Part shown: positions 26,255-34,856 of the stretch, one piece after another
How the letters are laid out: each line of letters begins with the position of its first letter
Position numbering within the stretch: the stretch's first letter is position 1
Source: JANJTB01 sp032027125
GTDB taxonomy: Bacteria > Bacteroidota > Ignavibacteria > Kapaibacteriales > UBA2268
Assembly: GCA_032027125.1 (NCBI GenBank)
Contig: JAVSMQ010000001.1
Span: 3,276,350-3,340,349, forward strand
Length of the DNA: 64,000 nucleotides
Reading direction: 5' to 3'
Position numbers and translations under genes: made by a program
The notes under the pieces: model-generated
Seen by the model: the letters and a program-made list of their open reading frames with translations, nothing else
Told to the model about the DNA's origin: nothing
Database searches by the model: none

Positions 26255-27928
26255 TTATCTCTCCTTACTATGGTCCATTAATAATTCCGCTCCAAAATCT
26301 TCAATCAGCATCCTTTCGACAGGATGTAAATTCGGGTCGGAAATGTTGTTTATAGTCTTTTCTTTAGACGTTGGTAGGCTGTTTAAGTTGTTTGGAATAA
26401 TATCGGATTGGTAATTCGGAGTCGTTGTGGGCTTTGATTTAACTTCAATCTCAAATTTTATTATCAAATCAAATAAATTTTCAACTATTAATGAGAGTCC
26501 TTCTAACTTTCTATCTAAATAGTTCCTTTCAAATTCAGACTCACAAGTCAGAATTACTGTTCTGCCCTTAAGTTCGGGTTTAAAGGCATCAAGTTTAAAT
26601 CCGGCTTTCAGAATTTCATCAAGTTTTATAAAATCGTTCCATTCAGCCAAAAACTCCTCGGGACTTAGTTTACGTTTGGGTGTTATATCCGGTATTTCTT
26701 TCACTGGCGAGGCCGATGATGTATAGGTTTTGGATTGTTCCTGTAAATTCAAATCGCTATTTGAATTACTATTATGATTAATCAACCCCTTTTTTTTTAC
26801 TGCTCTCAGTTCATTAATCAGCTCAGCAATGTCGGTTGTGGAATCAATGTGAGCAAGCTGTAGAAGAGCAAGTTCAAAACGGATTCTCGGCTGCGGGCTG
26901 TACTTCAGGGATTGTTCAGCCTGAGCAATATGATTCATCATACGGATTAAATCCAACTTGCCGAACTTTTTTGATTCCTCGAGATATTTTGCTTTCATTT
27001 GTGACGATGTTTCTAAAATTTCAGGGTCATTTGTAACTTTCACCGCCGTAAGATTACGTAAATGCTCAAGTAATCCCTGAAGAGTCTCCTGAAAATCGTA
27101 ACCTTTGCGGACAACATTACCCACGAGTTCAAAAACCGAAGCTGTATTCTTTTCCAAAACAGCAGAGGTAATACGAAAGAAAAATTCTTCATCAATTAAA
27201 TGCAACGCATCAGCAAGCTCTGAATATACTACATTTTTTCCGCAAAACGAAATAACCTGGTCAAATATACTTTGCGAATCCCGCATGGAACCGTCACCTT
27301 TTTTGGCAATAGTAACAAGCGATTCTTCATCAATCGTAACCCCTTCTTTTCCAGCTATAAATTCAATTTGCTTTTTGATGTCTTCGATTTCCATTCTTCG
27401 AAAATCGAATCTCTGGCATCGGCTTGTTATTGTTGCAAGTACTTTATGAACTTCAGTTGTAGCAAACACAAACAGTAAATGCGGGGGCGGTTCCTCCAAT
27501 GTTTTTAGAAGTGCGTTAAATGCCGCATTCGAGAGCATGTGCACTTCATCAATGATATACATTTTATATTTACCAGTCGAAGGCGGATATTTTGCATTTT
27601 CTCTGAGTTTACGTATATCATCAACGGAATTGTTTGAAGCACCGTCAATTTCAATAATATCCATCGAACGGCCATCCATCACGGCACGGCAGTTATCACA
27701 TTCATTACAAGGCTCTGCATCCTGAGGATTCAGACAGTTTATCGAACGTGATAAAATTCTTGCAGTTGTTGTTTTACCAACTCCGCGGGGACCGCTGAAA
27801 AGATAAGCATGATGAATCCGGTTCTTTAATACGGCGTTTTTTAGAGTTTGCGTGATATGTTCCTGACCTACCACATCTTTAAAAAATAATGGACGCCACT
27901 TTCTGGCTGTAACTATAAAGTCATTCAT
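26255..27928 (-). CDS. dnaX: DNA polymerase III subunit gamma/tau
   Basis: 557 residues. Clamp-loader ATPase. The motor is classic: RKWRPLFFKDVVGQEHITQTL, Walker A GPRGVGKTTTARIL, zinc-binding cysteines in CLNPQDAEPCNECDNC, Walker B IIDEVHMLSNAAFNALLKTLEEPP, sensor ATTEVHKVLATITSRCQRFDFRR, and arginine-rich domain III to about residue 360. The tail (about 365-557) is lower in complexity and ends with a tau-like helical domain. First gene of dnaX-bcp-tatD/barrel-upp. Weak candidate promoter TTTG-N17-TATATTTG at 28105-28133. Confidence 0.96.
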   Translation of the reverse strand: MNDFIVTARKWRPLFFKDVVGQEHITQTLKNAVLKNRIHHAYLFSGPRGVGKTTTARILSRSINCLNPQDAEPCNECDNCRAVMDGRSMDIIEIDGASNNSVDDIRKLRENAKYPPSTGKYKMYIIDEVHMLSNAAFNALLKTLEEPPPHLLFVFATTEVHKVLATITSRCQRFDFRRMEIEDIKKQIEFIAGKEGVTIDEESLVTIAKKGDGSMRDSQSIFDQVISFCGKNVVYSELADALHLIDEEFFFRITSAVLEKNTASVFELVGNVVRKGYDFQETLQGLLEHLRNLTAVKVTNDPEILETSSQMKAKYLEESKKFGKLDLIRMMNHIAQAEQSLKYSPQPRIRFELALLQLAHIDSTTDIAELINELRAVKKKGLINHNSNSNSDLNLQEQSKTYTSSASPVKEIPDITPKRKLSPEEFLAEWNDFIKLDEILKAGFKLDAFKPELKGRTVILTCESEFERNYLDRKLEGLSLIVENLFDLIIKFEIEVKSKPTTTPNYQSDIIPNNLNSLPTSKEKTINNISDPNLHPVERMLIEDFGAELLMDHSKER

Positions 27929-28473
27929 ATTCTGTTAAATGAAATATATTGAATGTAAAATTTAAGTAACGAATCAAACGGAATATAATTTATAACTTTC
28001 CAAAAATGACCGTGTTTATATTTGATTCCAAAATAATAAATCAAAAAGCAGTATATAGTTCCCGCGTGTATCATATTGATGAATAGTATCTGAACGAAAA
28101 GTAGCAAATATATAGATTGTAAAGAATTGCAAACATTTTATCCCGCGAAGAATTAAGACCCCACCCCAACCCTCCCCAAGGGGAGGGAGTAGTCAGAGCA
28201 AGGTTTTAAAGCCCTCCCCTTGGGGAGGGTTGGGGTGGGGTCTGTTAATATTAAGTGATTTTTCAAAATTTACAACATAATTAACTTCTTTTAAAATATG
28301 AAAATTGGGATGTTTTCGTTCAGCCACTAAATATAAGAAAATACAGGAAAATGACAAACGAATCAAAATAATTGAAACAAAACATTAGAAAATGGTTACT
28401 TTTGTGAATTATAGAAATTAAAAATATAATTTAGAATTTTTGTTTATCCTTAATTATTTAAGTGATTTGAAAT
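27929..28473. other. Divergent dnaX-ddl intergenic region
   Basis: A 545-bp gap without a supported gene. It contains the perfect inverted repeat at 28157-28242 and AT-rich flanks. On the minus strand a 60-codon hydrophobic frame reaches the dnaX start but has no homology I recognise. TACTTTTG at 28397-28404 fits the -7 element of Bacteroidota promoters upstream of ddl, but no TTTG lies at the right distance. Confidence 0.45.
28157..28242. repeat. Perfect 31-bp C/G-rich inverted repeat
   Basis: Left arm 28157-28187 begins GACCCCACCCCAACCC and ends in a CCTCCCCAAGGGGAGGG hairpin. The right arm 28212-28242 is its exact reverse complement, with a 24-base spacer. Same design as the 15195-15290 element: an outer long inverted repeat with a small hairpin inside each arm. 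Placed between divergent genes, so not a simple terminator. Confidence 0.85.
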
Positions 28474-29520
28474 ATGAAAATAGCAGTAATTTTTGGCGGA
28501 ATATCTACAGAAAGAAATGTTGCCATTACAGGCGGACATTCGGTAATTGAAGCTCTTCGGGGGCTCGGTCACGAGGTCGTGCCTTGCGATCCTGCACTTG
28601 GAGCTGACTTTAAAGAAAAATCAGAGAATTTATTATCAGATATGTCCAAATTTAATGATATTGATGAAATAAAGAATTTTAATCCGCGAAACTATATAAA
28701 TGCAGTTAATTCAGCAGAATTTGATGATATAGAGGCTGCATTTATAGTATTGCACGGCAAATATGGTGAGGATGGTTTGATTCAGTCTCTGCTTGAACTT
28801 CGTGGAATTCCATATACCGGAAGTAATGTTAAAGCGAGTAGTCTGTCCTGCGATAAAGCTGCGTCAAAGTCATCTTTTGCTTCAGCCGGCGTTCTCACTC
28901 CGCCCTGGACAGTTGTAAACAGGGAGGATATTGATAATGAAGGCTTGGTCAAAGATATTAGAACTCAATTCGGAAAAGAAATTGTAATCAAGCCAAATGA
29001 CCAGGGTTCGACTATTGGTCTTACTATTGTTAAAGGCGGAAATATTGATGATATTGAGCAGGGATTGAAACTTGCTGCGAAATATTCACACGAAATATTA
29101 ATTGAAAAATTTATTGCCGGACGTGAACTTACTGTTGGAATTGTTGATGGTGACGCTCTGCCGGTTATAGAGATTGAAATTGATGACGGTTTTTACGATT
29201 ACGAGCATAAATATACAAAGGGCAAAACCAATTATATCTGTCCTGCTGAATTAAGTGAGGATATTACTGAATTTACCCAGTCAATGGCTCTTGCTGCTTA
29301 CCATGCACTTGGATGCGGCGGATTTGGAAGAGTTGATTTCAGACTTGATGACGAAGGTCAGCCGTTTTGTCTTGAAGTCAATACCATTCCCGGCTTTACT
29401 TCGCAAAGTCTGGTACCTATGGCAGCAGCTCTCGCTGGAATTGAATTTCCTGAATTATGTGAGAAATTAATAAATATTGCAATTCTTGACTTCAAAAAAC
29501 GTAATATATTGATTGTTTAA
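28474..29520 (+). CDS. ddl: D-alanine-D-alanine ligase
   Basis: 348 residues. An ATP-grasp enzyme making D-Ala-D-Ala for peptidoglycan. Features: IAVIFGGISTERNVAITGGHSV, ALHGKYGEDG-like VLHGKYGEDGLIQSLLEL, GIPYTGSNVKASSLSCDK, IVIKPNDQGSTIGLTIV, EKFIAGRELTVGIVDGDALPVIEI, and the metal-binding VNTIPGFTSQSLVPM. Full length. The last codons overlap a possible TTG start of the following kinase frame, but its ATG at 29540 is a better start. Confidence 0.96.
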   Translation: MKIAVIFGGISTERNVAITGGHSVIEALRGLGHEVVPCDPALGADFKEKSENLLSDMSKFNDIDEIKNFNPRNYINAVNSAEFDDIEAAFIVLHGKYGEDGLIQSLLELRGIPYTGSNVKASSLSCDKAASKSSFASAGVLTPPWTVVNREDIDNEGLVKDIRTQFGKEIVIKPNDQGSTIGLTIVKGGNIDDIEQGLKLAAKYSHEILIEKFIAGRELTVGIVDGDALPVIEIEIDDGFYDYEHKYTKGKTNYICPAELSEDITEFTQSMALAAYHALGCGGFGRVDFRLDDEGQPFCLEVNTIPGFTSQSLVPMAAALAGIEFPELCEKLINIAILDFKKRNILIV

Positions 29521-29539
29521 AAAAAAATTAAAGTTTATA

Positions 29540-30532
29540 ATGAAAGATATTGAACTGTGTGGACTTGGTAACGGGCTTGTTGATTTACAATTTGTAGTAA
29601 CTGATGATGATTTAATCAAAGCCGAATTGCAAAAAGGAGCGATGGTACTCATTGATGTTGATTCCCGAAACAGGTTATTAAAGGATTTTTCTCATAAAGA
29701 ATATCATAAAGTAAGCGGGGGTTCGGCTGCAAACACTGTTATAGCTTTTGCTCAGTTGGGCGGAAAAGGTGCATATAAAACAGTCCTTGGAAATGATGAA
29801 TTAGGAAATTTCTACGCCGGAGAGTTCAAAGATTTAGGAATTGTACTTAATACCGAACACATTGATTCGGCTCCGACCGGTATCTGCGTTGTATTTATTA
29901 CACCGGATTCAGAAAGAACTTTATATACCTGCCTTGCTGCAACTGCCGAGTTTGGCGAAAAACACATTGATGAAGACATTATCGCACGCTCGGAATGGCT
30001 CTATATCGAAGGTTATAAATTCTCGGAATCTCATAGTACTGATGCTATTTTCAAAGCTGTGGAATTTGCAAAAAAACATAATACTAAAATAGCAGTTACA
30101 TTTTCTGATATATTCGTTACCGAATTATTTAAAGATAATCTGATGAAAGTTGTAAAGGATTCGGATTTGGTTTTCTGCAACGAGAGTGAAGCATTATCAT
30201 TTACAGGTGAAAATAATTCCAGGGATGCTTTTGATAAATTATGCCAAATCGGGAAAAATGTTGCGGTTACTTATGGAGCGTCAGGCTCTGTAATAAAATG
30301 GGAAGGCAATGTCTATGAAATTCCTGCTTACAGCGTCAAGCCTGTGGATACAACAGGAGCCGGAGATTCTTATGCCGGAGCCTTTTTGTACGGAATAATT
30401 AGAAAAGGAGACCCTGTCCTTGCCGGACGTCTTGCTTCTTACATATCATCTCAAATTGTATCTCAAATGGGTCCCAGAGCGAAATTTGACATGATTGAGG
30501 CACTTAATAAAGTATTTAATGAAATCGGATAA
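29540..30532 (+). CDS. PfkB-family sugar/nucleoside kinase (adenosine kinase-like)
   Basis: 330 residues from the ATG at 29540 (MKDIELCGLGNGLVDLQ), preferred over a TTG at 29513 that would overlap ddl. Ribokinase-fold features: KVSGGSAANTVIAFAQLGG (substrate-binding GG), TERT-like DSERTLYTCLAA, VFCNESEALSFTG, and the C-terminal PfkB signature VDTTGAGDSYAGAFLYG with the catalytic Asp. The SGGSAANT motif and length resemble the adenosine/fructokinase subgroup; the substrate cannot be fixed. Confidence 0.88.
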   Translation: MKDIELCGLGNGLVDLQFVVTDDDLIKAELQKGAMVLIDVDSRNRLLKDFSHKEYHKVSGGSAANTVIAFAQLGGKGAYKTVLGNDELGNFYAGEFKDLGIVLNTEHIDSAPTGICVVFITPDSERTLYTCLAATAEFGEKHIDEDIIARSEWLYIEGYKFSESHSTDAIFKAVEFAKKHNTKIAVTFSDIFVTELFKDNLMKVVKDSDLVFCNESEALSFTGENNSRDAFDKLCQIGKNVAVTYGASGSVIKWEGNVYEIPAYSVKPVDTTGAGDSYAGAFLYGIIRKGDPVLAGRLASYISSQIVSQMGPRAKFDMIEALNKVFNEIG

Positions 30533-30543
30533 GTATTGATTCT

Positions 30544-31878
30544 ATGAAAAAAAACATTTTAAATTTATTGTTTATTATTTTATTCTCGAATTTGGCTTTT
30601 TCACAGTCGGGTATTAAATATCCTGAGTTGGTAAAAAGACTTGACCCGTATTTTGATGTCTCCTTATTGGAGGATATCCGCAAGCAGCTGCCTCAGGGTT
30701 CTGATTTTAATATTTGGGGTTATGACGTAGGTGATTTTTCCGGTGACGGTTACAATGATGTAGCAATGTCACTAAGGCTCAGCGGAGACAGGTCAAGAAA
30801 AATGCACGTATATTTGTTTGCAGATATAGACGGTTTTTTACAGAATGTCGGAAAATTTAATTATGATTTTGTTGACCTGCCTTTAGAGATTGGTGTAGTA
30901 ATCCGCGACAACAAGTGTTTTGTTACCAAAAAGAATAAACAGTATGACTGGATTATGGATGCTTATTCGTTTGATAACGGCGCCCTGATTAAAAGTGAAG
31001 AATTTTCAACAAAACGTATCGGCGACCTGACTTATGAAAAAGTCAGGAATTATGTTGATTTGAAAAGTTCCGATAAATATATACAGACAAAAAATGGACA
31101 GGAAGTATTTTTCAGGAAATATCTGAATCTCCCGTCTTACTGGCGTGGAAGAATGATTTATAAAGGCTATGAAGCAGAACTTTATTCGGATTATATTGAT
31201 TATGTCCACGAGGGTGCATACTGGTGGAAGGGTGAGAAAGACTGCTCATTCAGAGTTTCATCATCCTACGATGAAAATTTCCTGTATTTCACAATAGATG
31301 TCAACGATGAATCGGTTGTTCCGCAATATTGTGATACCTGCATTACTGATATGGTTGATTTGTGGCTTGATGTAAATATTGCGGGTGAGGATAATAGATT
31401 TGCTTATCTTACTAAAGACGGTAAAGTAAATTTTAAAACAAAAACCGAAACCGGAGTATTCAGGATATCAGTCAATCCGGGCAACTTTTTGGAAAGAGAG
31501 GCTTGGGTAAAAATCGCAACAAGTGACGATTTAGCTCCTGAACAGCGTGCAGAATCCAAAAACATAAAAGCAGTATCAAATCTGACTGATACAGGTTATA
31601 TAATTAAATTTAAGGTACCTTTTACTTTTCTTGGATTTGCTGTCAATCCGATTGGACTGGATAAAAGTATAGAAATGGGATGCACTTTTATTGTTCAGGA
31701 TTATGATAATGAGTTCAGACCCGAAGAAAAAACAGAAATAGCATCATCAGTATTTTCCCCATTCGACCCTACAAGTTACGGCTCAATTATACTTATTCCA
31801 AACAAGCAGTGGTACGGCGAATCGGTGAATATCTACACCGAAGATATTATCAAAGCATTGATGGAATACGGCTTTTGA
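30544..31878 (+). CDS. Secreted protein with CBM9-like domain
   Basis: 444 residues. A signal peptide (MKKNILNLLFIILFSNLAFSQ) is followed by a region with an FG-GAP-like GYDVGDFSGDGYNDVAMSLR (about 55-75), then from about residue 215 a carbohydrate-binding family 9-like beta-sandwich (DCSFRVSSSYDENFLYFTIDVNDES, VDLWLDVNIAG, YIIKFKVPFTFLG, MGCTFIVQDYDNE). No T9SS sorting domain is seen, so it is probably periplasmic or surface-bound another way. It lies 11 bp after the kinase gene on the same strand. Ligand unknown. Confidence 0.75.
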   Translation: MKKNILNLLFIILFSNLAFSQSGIKYPELVKRLDPYFDVSLLEDIRKQLPQGSDFNIWGYDVGDFSGDGYNDVAMSLRLSGDRSRKMHVYLFADIDGFLQNVGKFNYDFVDLPLEIGVVIRDNKCFVTKKNKQYDWIMDAYSFDNGALIKSEEFSTKRIGDLTYEKVRNYVDLKSSDKYIQTKNGQEVFFRKYLNLPSYWRGRMIYKGYEAELYSDYIDYVHEGAYWWKGEKDCSFRVSSSYDENFLYFTIDVNDESVVPQYCDTCITDMVDLWLDVNIAGEDNRFAYLTKDGKVNFKTKTETGVFRISVNPGNFLEREAWVKIATSDDLAPEQRAESKNIKAVSNLTDTGYIIKFKVPFTFLGFAVNPIGLDKSIEMGCTFIVQDYDNEFRPEEKTEIASSVFSPFDPTSYGSIILIPNKQWYGESVNIYTEDIIKALMEYGF

Positions 31879-31942
31879 TATAAAAATAATGCAAAGATAA
31901 TTTCGTATTTATGTTTAAATATATTTTTATGGTTGGATAGCA

Positions 31943-32344
31943 ATGAAGCACGAAAATTCTTATAAAGAAGCAATGAGATATGTTGATAATGCACGGGAAA
32001 CTCTAAAACTTGCAGGGAAGGAAGACAAATTTTACATTGATGAAAAATATGTAAAAACAGCCTGCGGTACAGCTTATTCAGGTTTGTTGAAAGGTTTGGA
32101 TTTCCTGTTCGATATCAAAGGTGTACCCAAAAGAAAGGGCAGAAAATCAATTGAGTATTACAAGGAAACTCTCTAGAAAATAGACAGAAAATTATTAAGA
32201 GAGTTAAATGCTGCTTATGAATTATTACATCTTGCAGGATATTATGAAGGGCAATTAAAAATTGGAGCCATTAATGAAGGATTTGATAGTGCAATCACTA
32301 TAATCGAATCTCTCAAACCATATTCAAAAAATGGTGTTATGTAA
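31943..32344 (+). pseudogene. DUF5618 protein interrupted by an in-frame TAG
   Basis: The first 77 codons (YKEAMRYVDNARETLKLAGKE, VKTACGTAYSGLLKGLDFLFD, KSIEYYKETL) match the start of DUF5618 proteins found in Bacteroidota. A TAG at 32174-32176 then interrupts, but the same frame continues KIDRKLLRELNAAYELLHLAGYY and INEGFDSAITIIESLKP to a TAA at 32344, giving the normal length of about 130 residues. A single-base nonsense change is the simplest cause. DUF5618 genes often sit beside small nuclease or toxin genes; none is adjacent here. Confidence 0.85.
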
Positions 32345-32468
32345 TACCATTCTACTCTAAAATCACTGATCGAATTAGTCTTTTGATATAAAAATATTAT
32401 TCTCGTGATTATTAACTACCTATATCATAAATACTAAAAATGGTATATAATTAAAATAGCTTTATTTA

Positions 32469-33233
32469 CTATAAAATGCCGAAATATCTTAATCTAAAAT
32501 GTATCGGAATATAAACCCAGCATATTATGGGTTCACCATCTTCATAAGCAGGTTGAATATTTGATTTTAAAATACAACTTACCGTTTCTCTAATAAATTC
32601 AGATGAATGAAGTTCATCATATTTAATTTTAATTACTTTACCTTTTTTATCCACCAAAATCATTAGTATTAAATGTTCTTCAATATCTTGTCTCCTTAGA
32701 TTTTCCGGATATTTCAAACAATTTGAAAATTGTTTCATGTCAACTATAGGGTCGGTTTCATAAGGAAAATATTGAACCTCATTTCCCAATGAATCGTAAC
32801 ATTTGCCTGATATTAACAAATCCATTTTATAAGAATCATCTCTTTTTATTTGTCCGTTATTATGATAAGTAATAAGTTTCCGTTCCTTTTTACCATCTTT
32901 ATTGTAATTTATTATTTTTTTTAAATTTCCATCACGATACCAAAATCTTGATTCATCAGTATGTATAGAATTTTTATAATCAATATATCTTTCAATTGAA
33001 ATAAGAATACTGTCTTTGGAATATGTTTGAACAATATGAATATCATTACTGTCTTTTTCAATTTCATAATCAGTATCTATTTTCGCTGCCTGAACCGAAT
33101 CAATGATAATAGTAGCATTATAGTTCTGCGTTACATACCGGTAATTAGAGCAAGACATTATAGTCAAAAAAATACAGACAGATAATAGTGATTTACCAAT
33201 GAGATGATAAAAATTTAATCCGGAACTTTTCAT
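32469..33233 (-). CDS. Lipoprotein with MORN-like repeats and TonB-type C-terminal domain
   Basis: 254 residues. The lipobox TIMSC (Cys28) follows a hydrophobic stretch. The middle has MORN_2-like variant repeats (RFWYRDGNLKKIINYNKDGKKE, TYHNNGQIKRDDSYKMD, SGKCYDSLGNEVQYFPYE). The C-terminus resembles a TonB C-terminal/energy-transducer fold (YPENLRRQDIEEHLILMILVDKKGKVIKIKY and IQPAYEDGEPIICWVYIPIHF). Combinations of this kind are common in Bacteroidota envelope proteins; the role is unknown. It may help in outer-membrane or cell-wall interaction. Confidence 0.75.
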   Translation of the reverse strand: MKSSGLNFYHLIGKSLLSVCIFLTIMSCSNYRYVTQNYNATIIIDSVQAAKIDTDYEIEKDSNDIHIVQTYSKDSILISIERYIDYKNSIHTDESRFWYRDGNLKKIINYNKDGKKERKLITYHNNGQIKRDDSYKMDLLISGKCYDSLGNEVQYFPYETDPIVDMKQFSNCLKYPENLRRQDIEEHLILMILVDKKGKVIKIKYDELHSSEFIRETVSCILKSNIQPAYEDGEPIICWVYIPIHFRLRYFGIL

Positions 33234-33374
33234 TTGAATTTCCTAACTTTTATTTTTCAAAAAAAAACTATTAATGTTGAATTTTTTCACACACAAGACA
33301 TAAATTGAATTGTTGTATTCTAAAAAAACAAAAGTATGAAATATTGATTTAAATAGCAAATCTGTTGATTAAAG

Positions 33375-34007
33375 TCAGCTTACCGTTACCCACTCTTCAT
33401 ATAAATCTATCAATTCTCTTAAAATCATAGAAGTAGCTCCCCATAGTTTCGCTTTTGGCATAACATCCCAGTATGGCATATCAACTTCATATCCTTCTAA
33501 TTTCTGCCTGCTTTGTAAAAATGTACCCGGGTCAATAAAATGTGACATATTCACAAAAAAGCACTCATCCACTTCGCTTTCATTGATAATTACCTTGGGC
33601 TCATCAAGCAGCAGTCCGATAAACGGATAAATCAGATTATTTGACGGCGGAACATAAAGAGTACTCAATGCTCCGACAATCCTGATATTTTCAGGCAATA
33701 TTCCAACTTCTTCATAAGTCTCTCTTAAAGCAGCTTCAAGCGGTGATTCTCCTGTCTCGATTCTACCCCCCGGAAAACTTATCTGACCTTTATGACTTCT
33801 GAGAAGATGGCTGCGTAAGGTGAACATAATTTGCGGGTCTTTTCCCAAACTGATAGGGACTAAAACAGCACTTTTTTTTGCATTTTCATTAGGTTCGAAG
33901 CTGCGGAAACTTCGTTCCATTATTTTCGGTGCCATTTTCAAATGTGAATTTCTGCCCGGTAATTCTTCTTTCAGCCGCTTTTCTAAATATTCAATAAATA
34001 AAGTCAT
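33375..34007 (-). CDS. NUDIX hydrolase, CoA-pyrophosphatase-like
   Basis: 210 residues. The NUDIX box GGRIETGESPLEAALRETYEEVGI is intact, preceded by LRSHLLRSHKGQISFPGGR, a feature of the CoA pyrophosphatase (NudL/YeaB) subgroup, which hydrolyses CoA and its derivatives. The C-terminal part (PYWDVMPKAKLWGATSMILREL) also matches that group, where W(G)AT is typical. Divergent from lpxH with about 95 bp between starts. Confidence 0.9.
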   Translation of the reverse strand: MTLFIEYLEKRLKEELPGRNSHLKMAPKIMERSFRSFEPNENAKKSAVLVPISLGKDPQIMFTLRSHLLRSHKGQISFPGGRIETGESPLEAALRETYEEVGILPENIRIVGALSTLYVPPSNNLIYPFIGLLLDEPKVIINESEVDECFFVNMSHFIDPGTFLQSRQKLEGYEVDMPYWDVMPKAKLWGATSMILRELIDLYEEWVTVS

Positions 34008-34102
34008 AATAAAAAAGTTTTTAATTAATGTCGAAATTAGATATTTTTATAAATTCTATCTTACAAAAATTATAATTGTTTGTTGTATATCGGTTATTGT
34101 TA

Positions 34103-34852
34103 ATGATTTATTTTATTTCAGATGTTCATCTTGGTGTTTTAGACCGTCAAAAGGATAAGTTGCGTGAGGATTTATTACTTAAATTACTTGATAAGATTTC
34201 TTTAGATGTAGAGAAGATTTATCTCGTCGGCGATATTTTTGACTATTGGTTTGATTACAAAACTGTTATTCCCAAATATTTCTACAGAACTTTAACAAAG
34301 CTTCACGATATTAGACGTGATGTCTGCGAAATTGAATTTCTGATGGGCAATCATGATTTCGGTCATAGGGATTTTTTTGAAAAAGAACTGAATATAATTG
34401 TTCATAACGGCGACATCGAACGGGAACATCACGGCAAAAAGTTTTATCTCGCACATGGAGATGGTAAAAACCCGGATGATAAAGGCTATCTGATGCTAAA
34501 AAAAATTATGAGAAATGAAACAGTATTAAAATTTTATATGAAACTGCATCCAAATATTGGTATTAGTTTGGCATCCGGAAGCTCAAAGGAAAGCAGAAAA
34601 TATACAGATAAAAAACATTTCGGTGAGGGTGATTCGATGTTTGATTTTGCAAAAACAAAAATTGATGAAGGTTTCGATTATGTAATAATGGGTCACCGGC
34701 ATAAGGCTTCAATCCAAACTTATAATCGCGGTAAATATCTGAATATCGGTGAATGGATAAAAAATCCGAGCATTGCGGCTTTCGATAATAATGATATGTA
34801 TCTTATTAACGTCAATGAATTTTTATCAGAAAATAATTCTATAACAGGATAA
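34103..34852 (+). CDS. lpxH: UDP-2,3-diacylglucosamine pyrophosphatase
   Basis: 249 residues from the ATG at 34103 (MIYFISDVHLG). A calcineurin-like metallophosphoesterase of lipid A synthesis. Metal ligands: FISDVHLG, LVGDIFDYWFDY, FLMGNHDFG, LAHGDG and IMGHRHKA. It shows that the organism makes lipid A and has a Gram-negative outer membrane. Start chosen because the upstream 9 codons of the open frame precede a motif that begins the protein in all LpxH relatives. It ends 4 bp before the ATPase gene. Confidence 0.92.
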   Translation: MIYFISDVHLGVLDRQKDKLREDLLLKLLDKISLDVEKIYLVGDIFDYWFDYKTVIPKYFYRTLTKLHDIRRDVCEIEFLMGNHDFGHRDFFEKELNIIVHNGDIEREHHGKKFYLAHGDGKNPDDKGYLMLKKIMRNETVLKFYMKLHPNIGISLASGSSKESRKYTDKKHFGEGDSMFDFAKTKIDEGFDYVIMGHRHKASIQTYNRGKYLNIGEWIKNPSIAAFDNNDMYLINVNEFLSENNSITG

Positions 34853-34856
34853 AAAT

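Noticed and set aside
27925..28107. 60-codon hydrophobic frame overlapping the dnaX start by 4 bp
   Set aside because: No recognisable family, poor start context, AT-rich composition that yields hydrophobic codons by chance.
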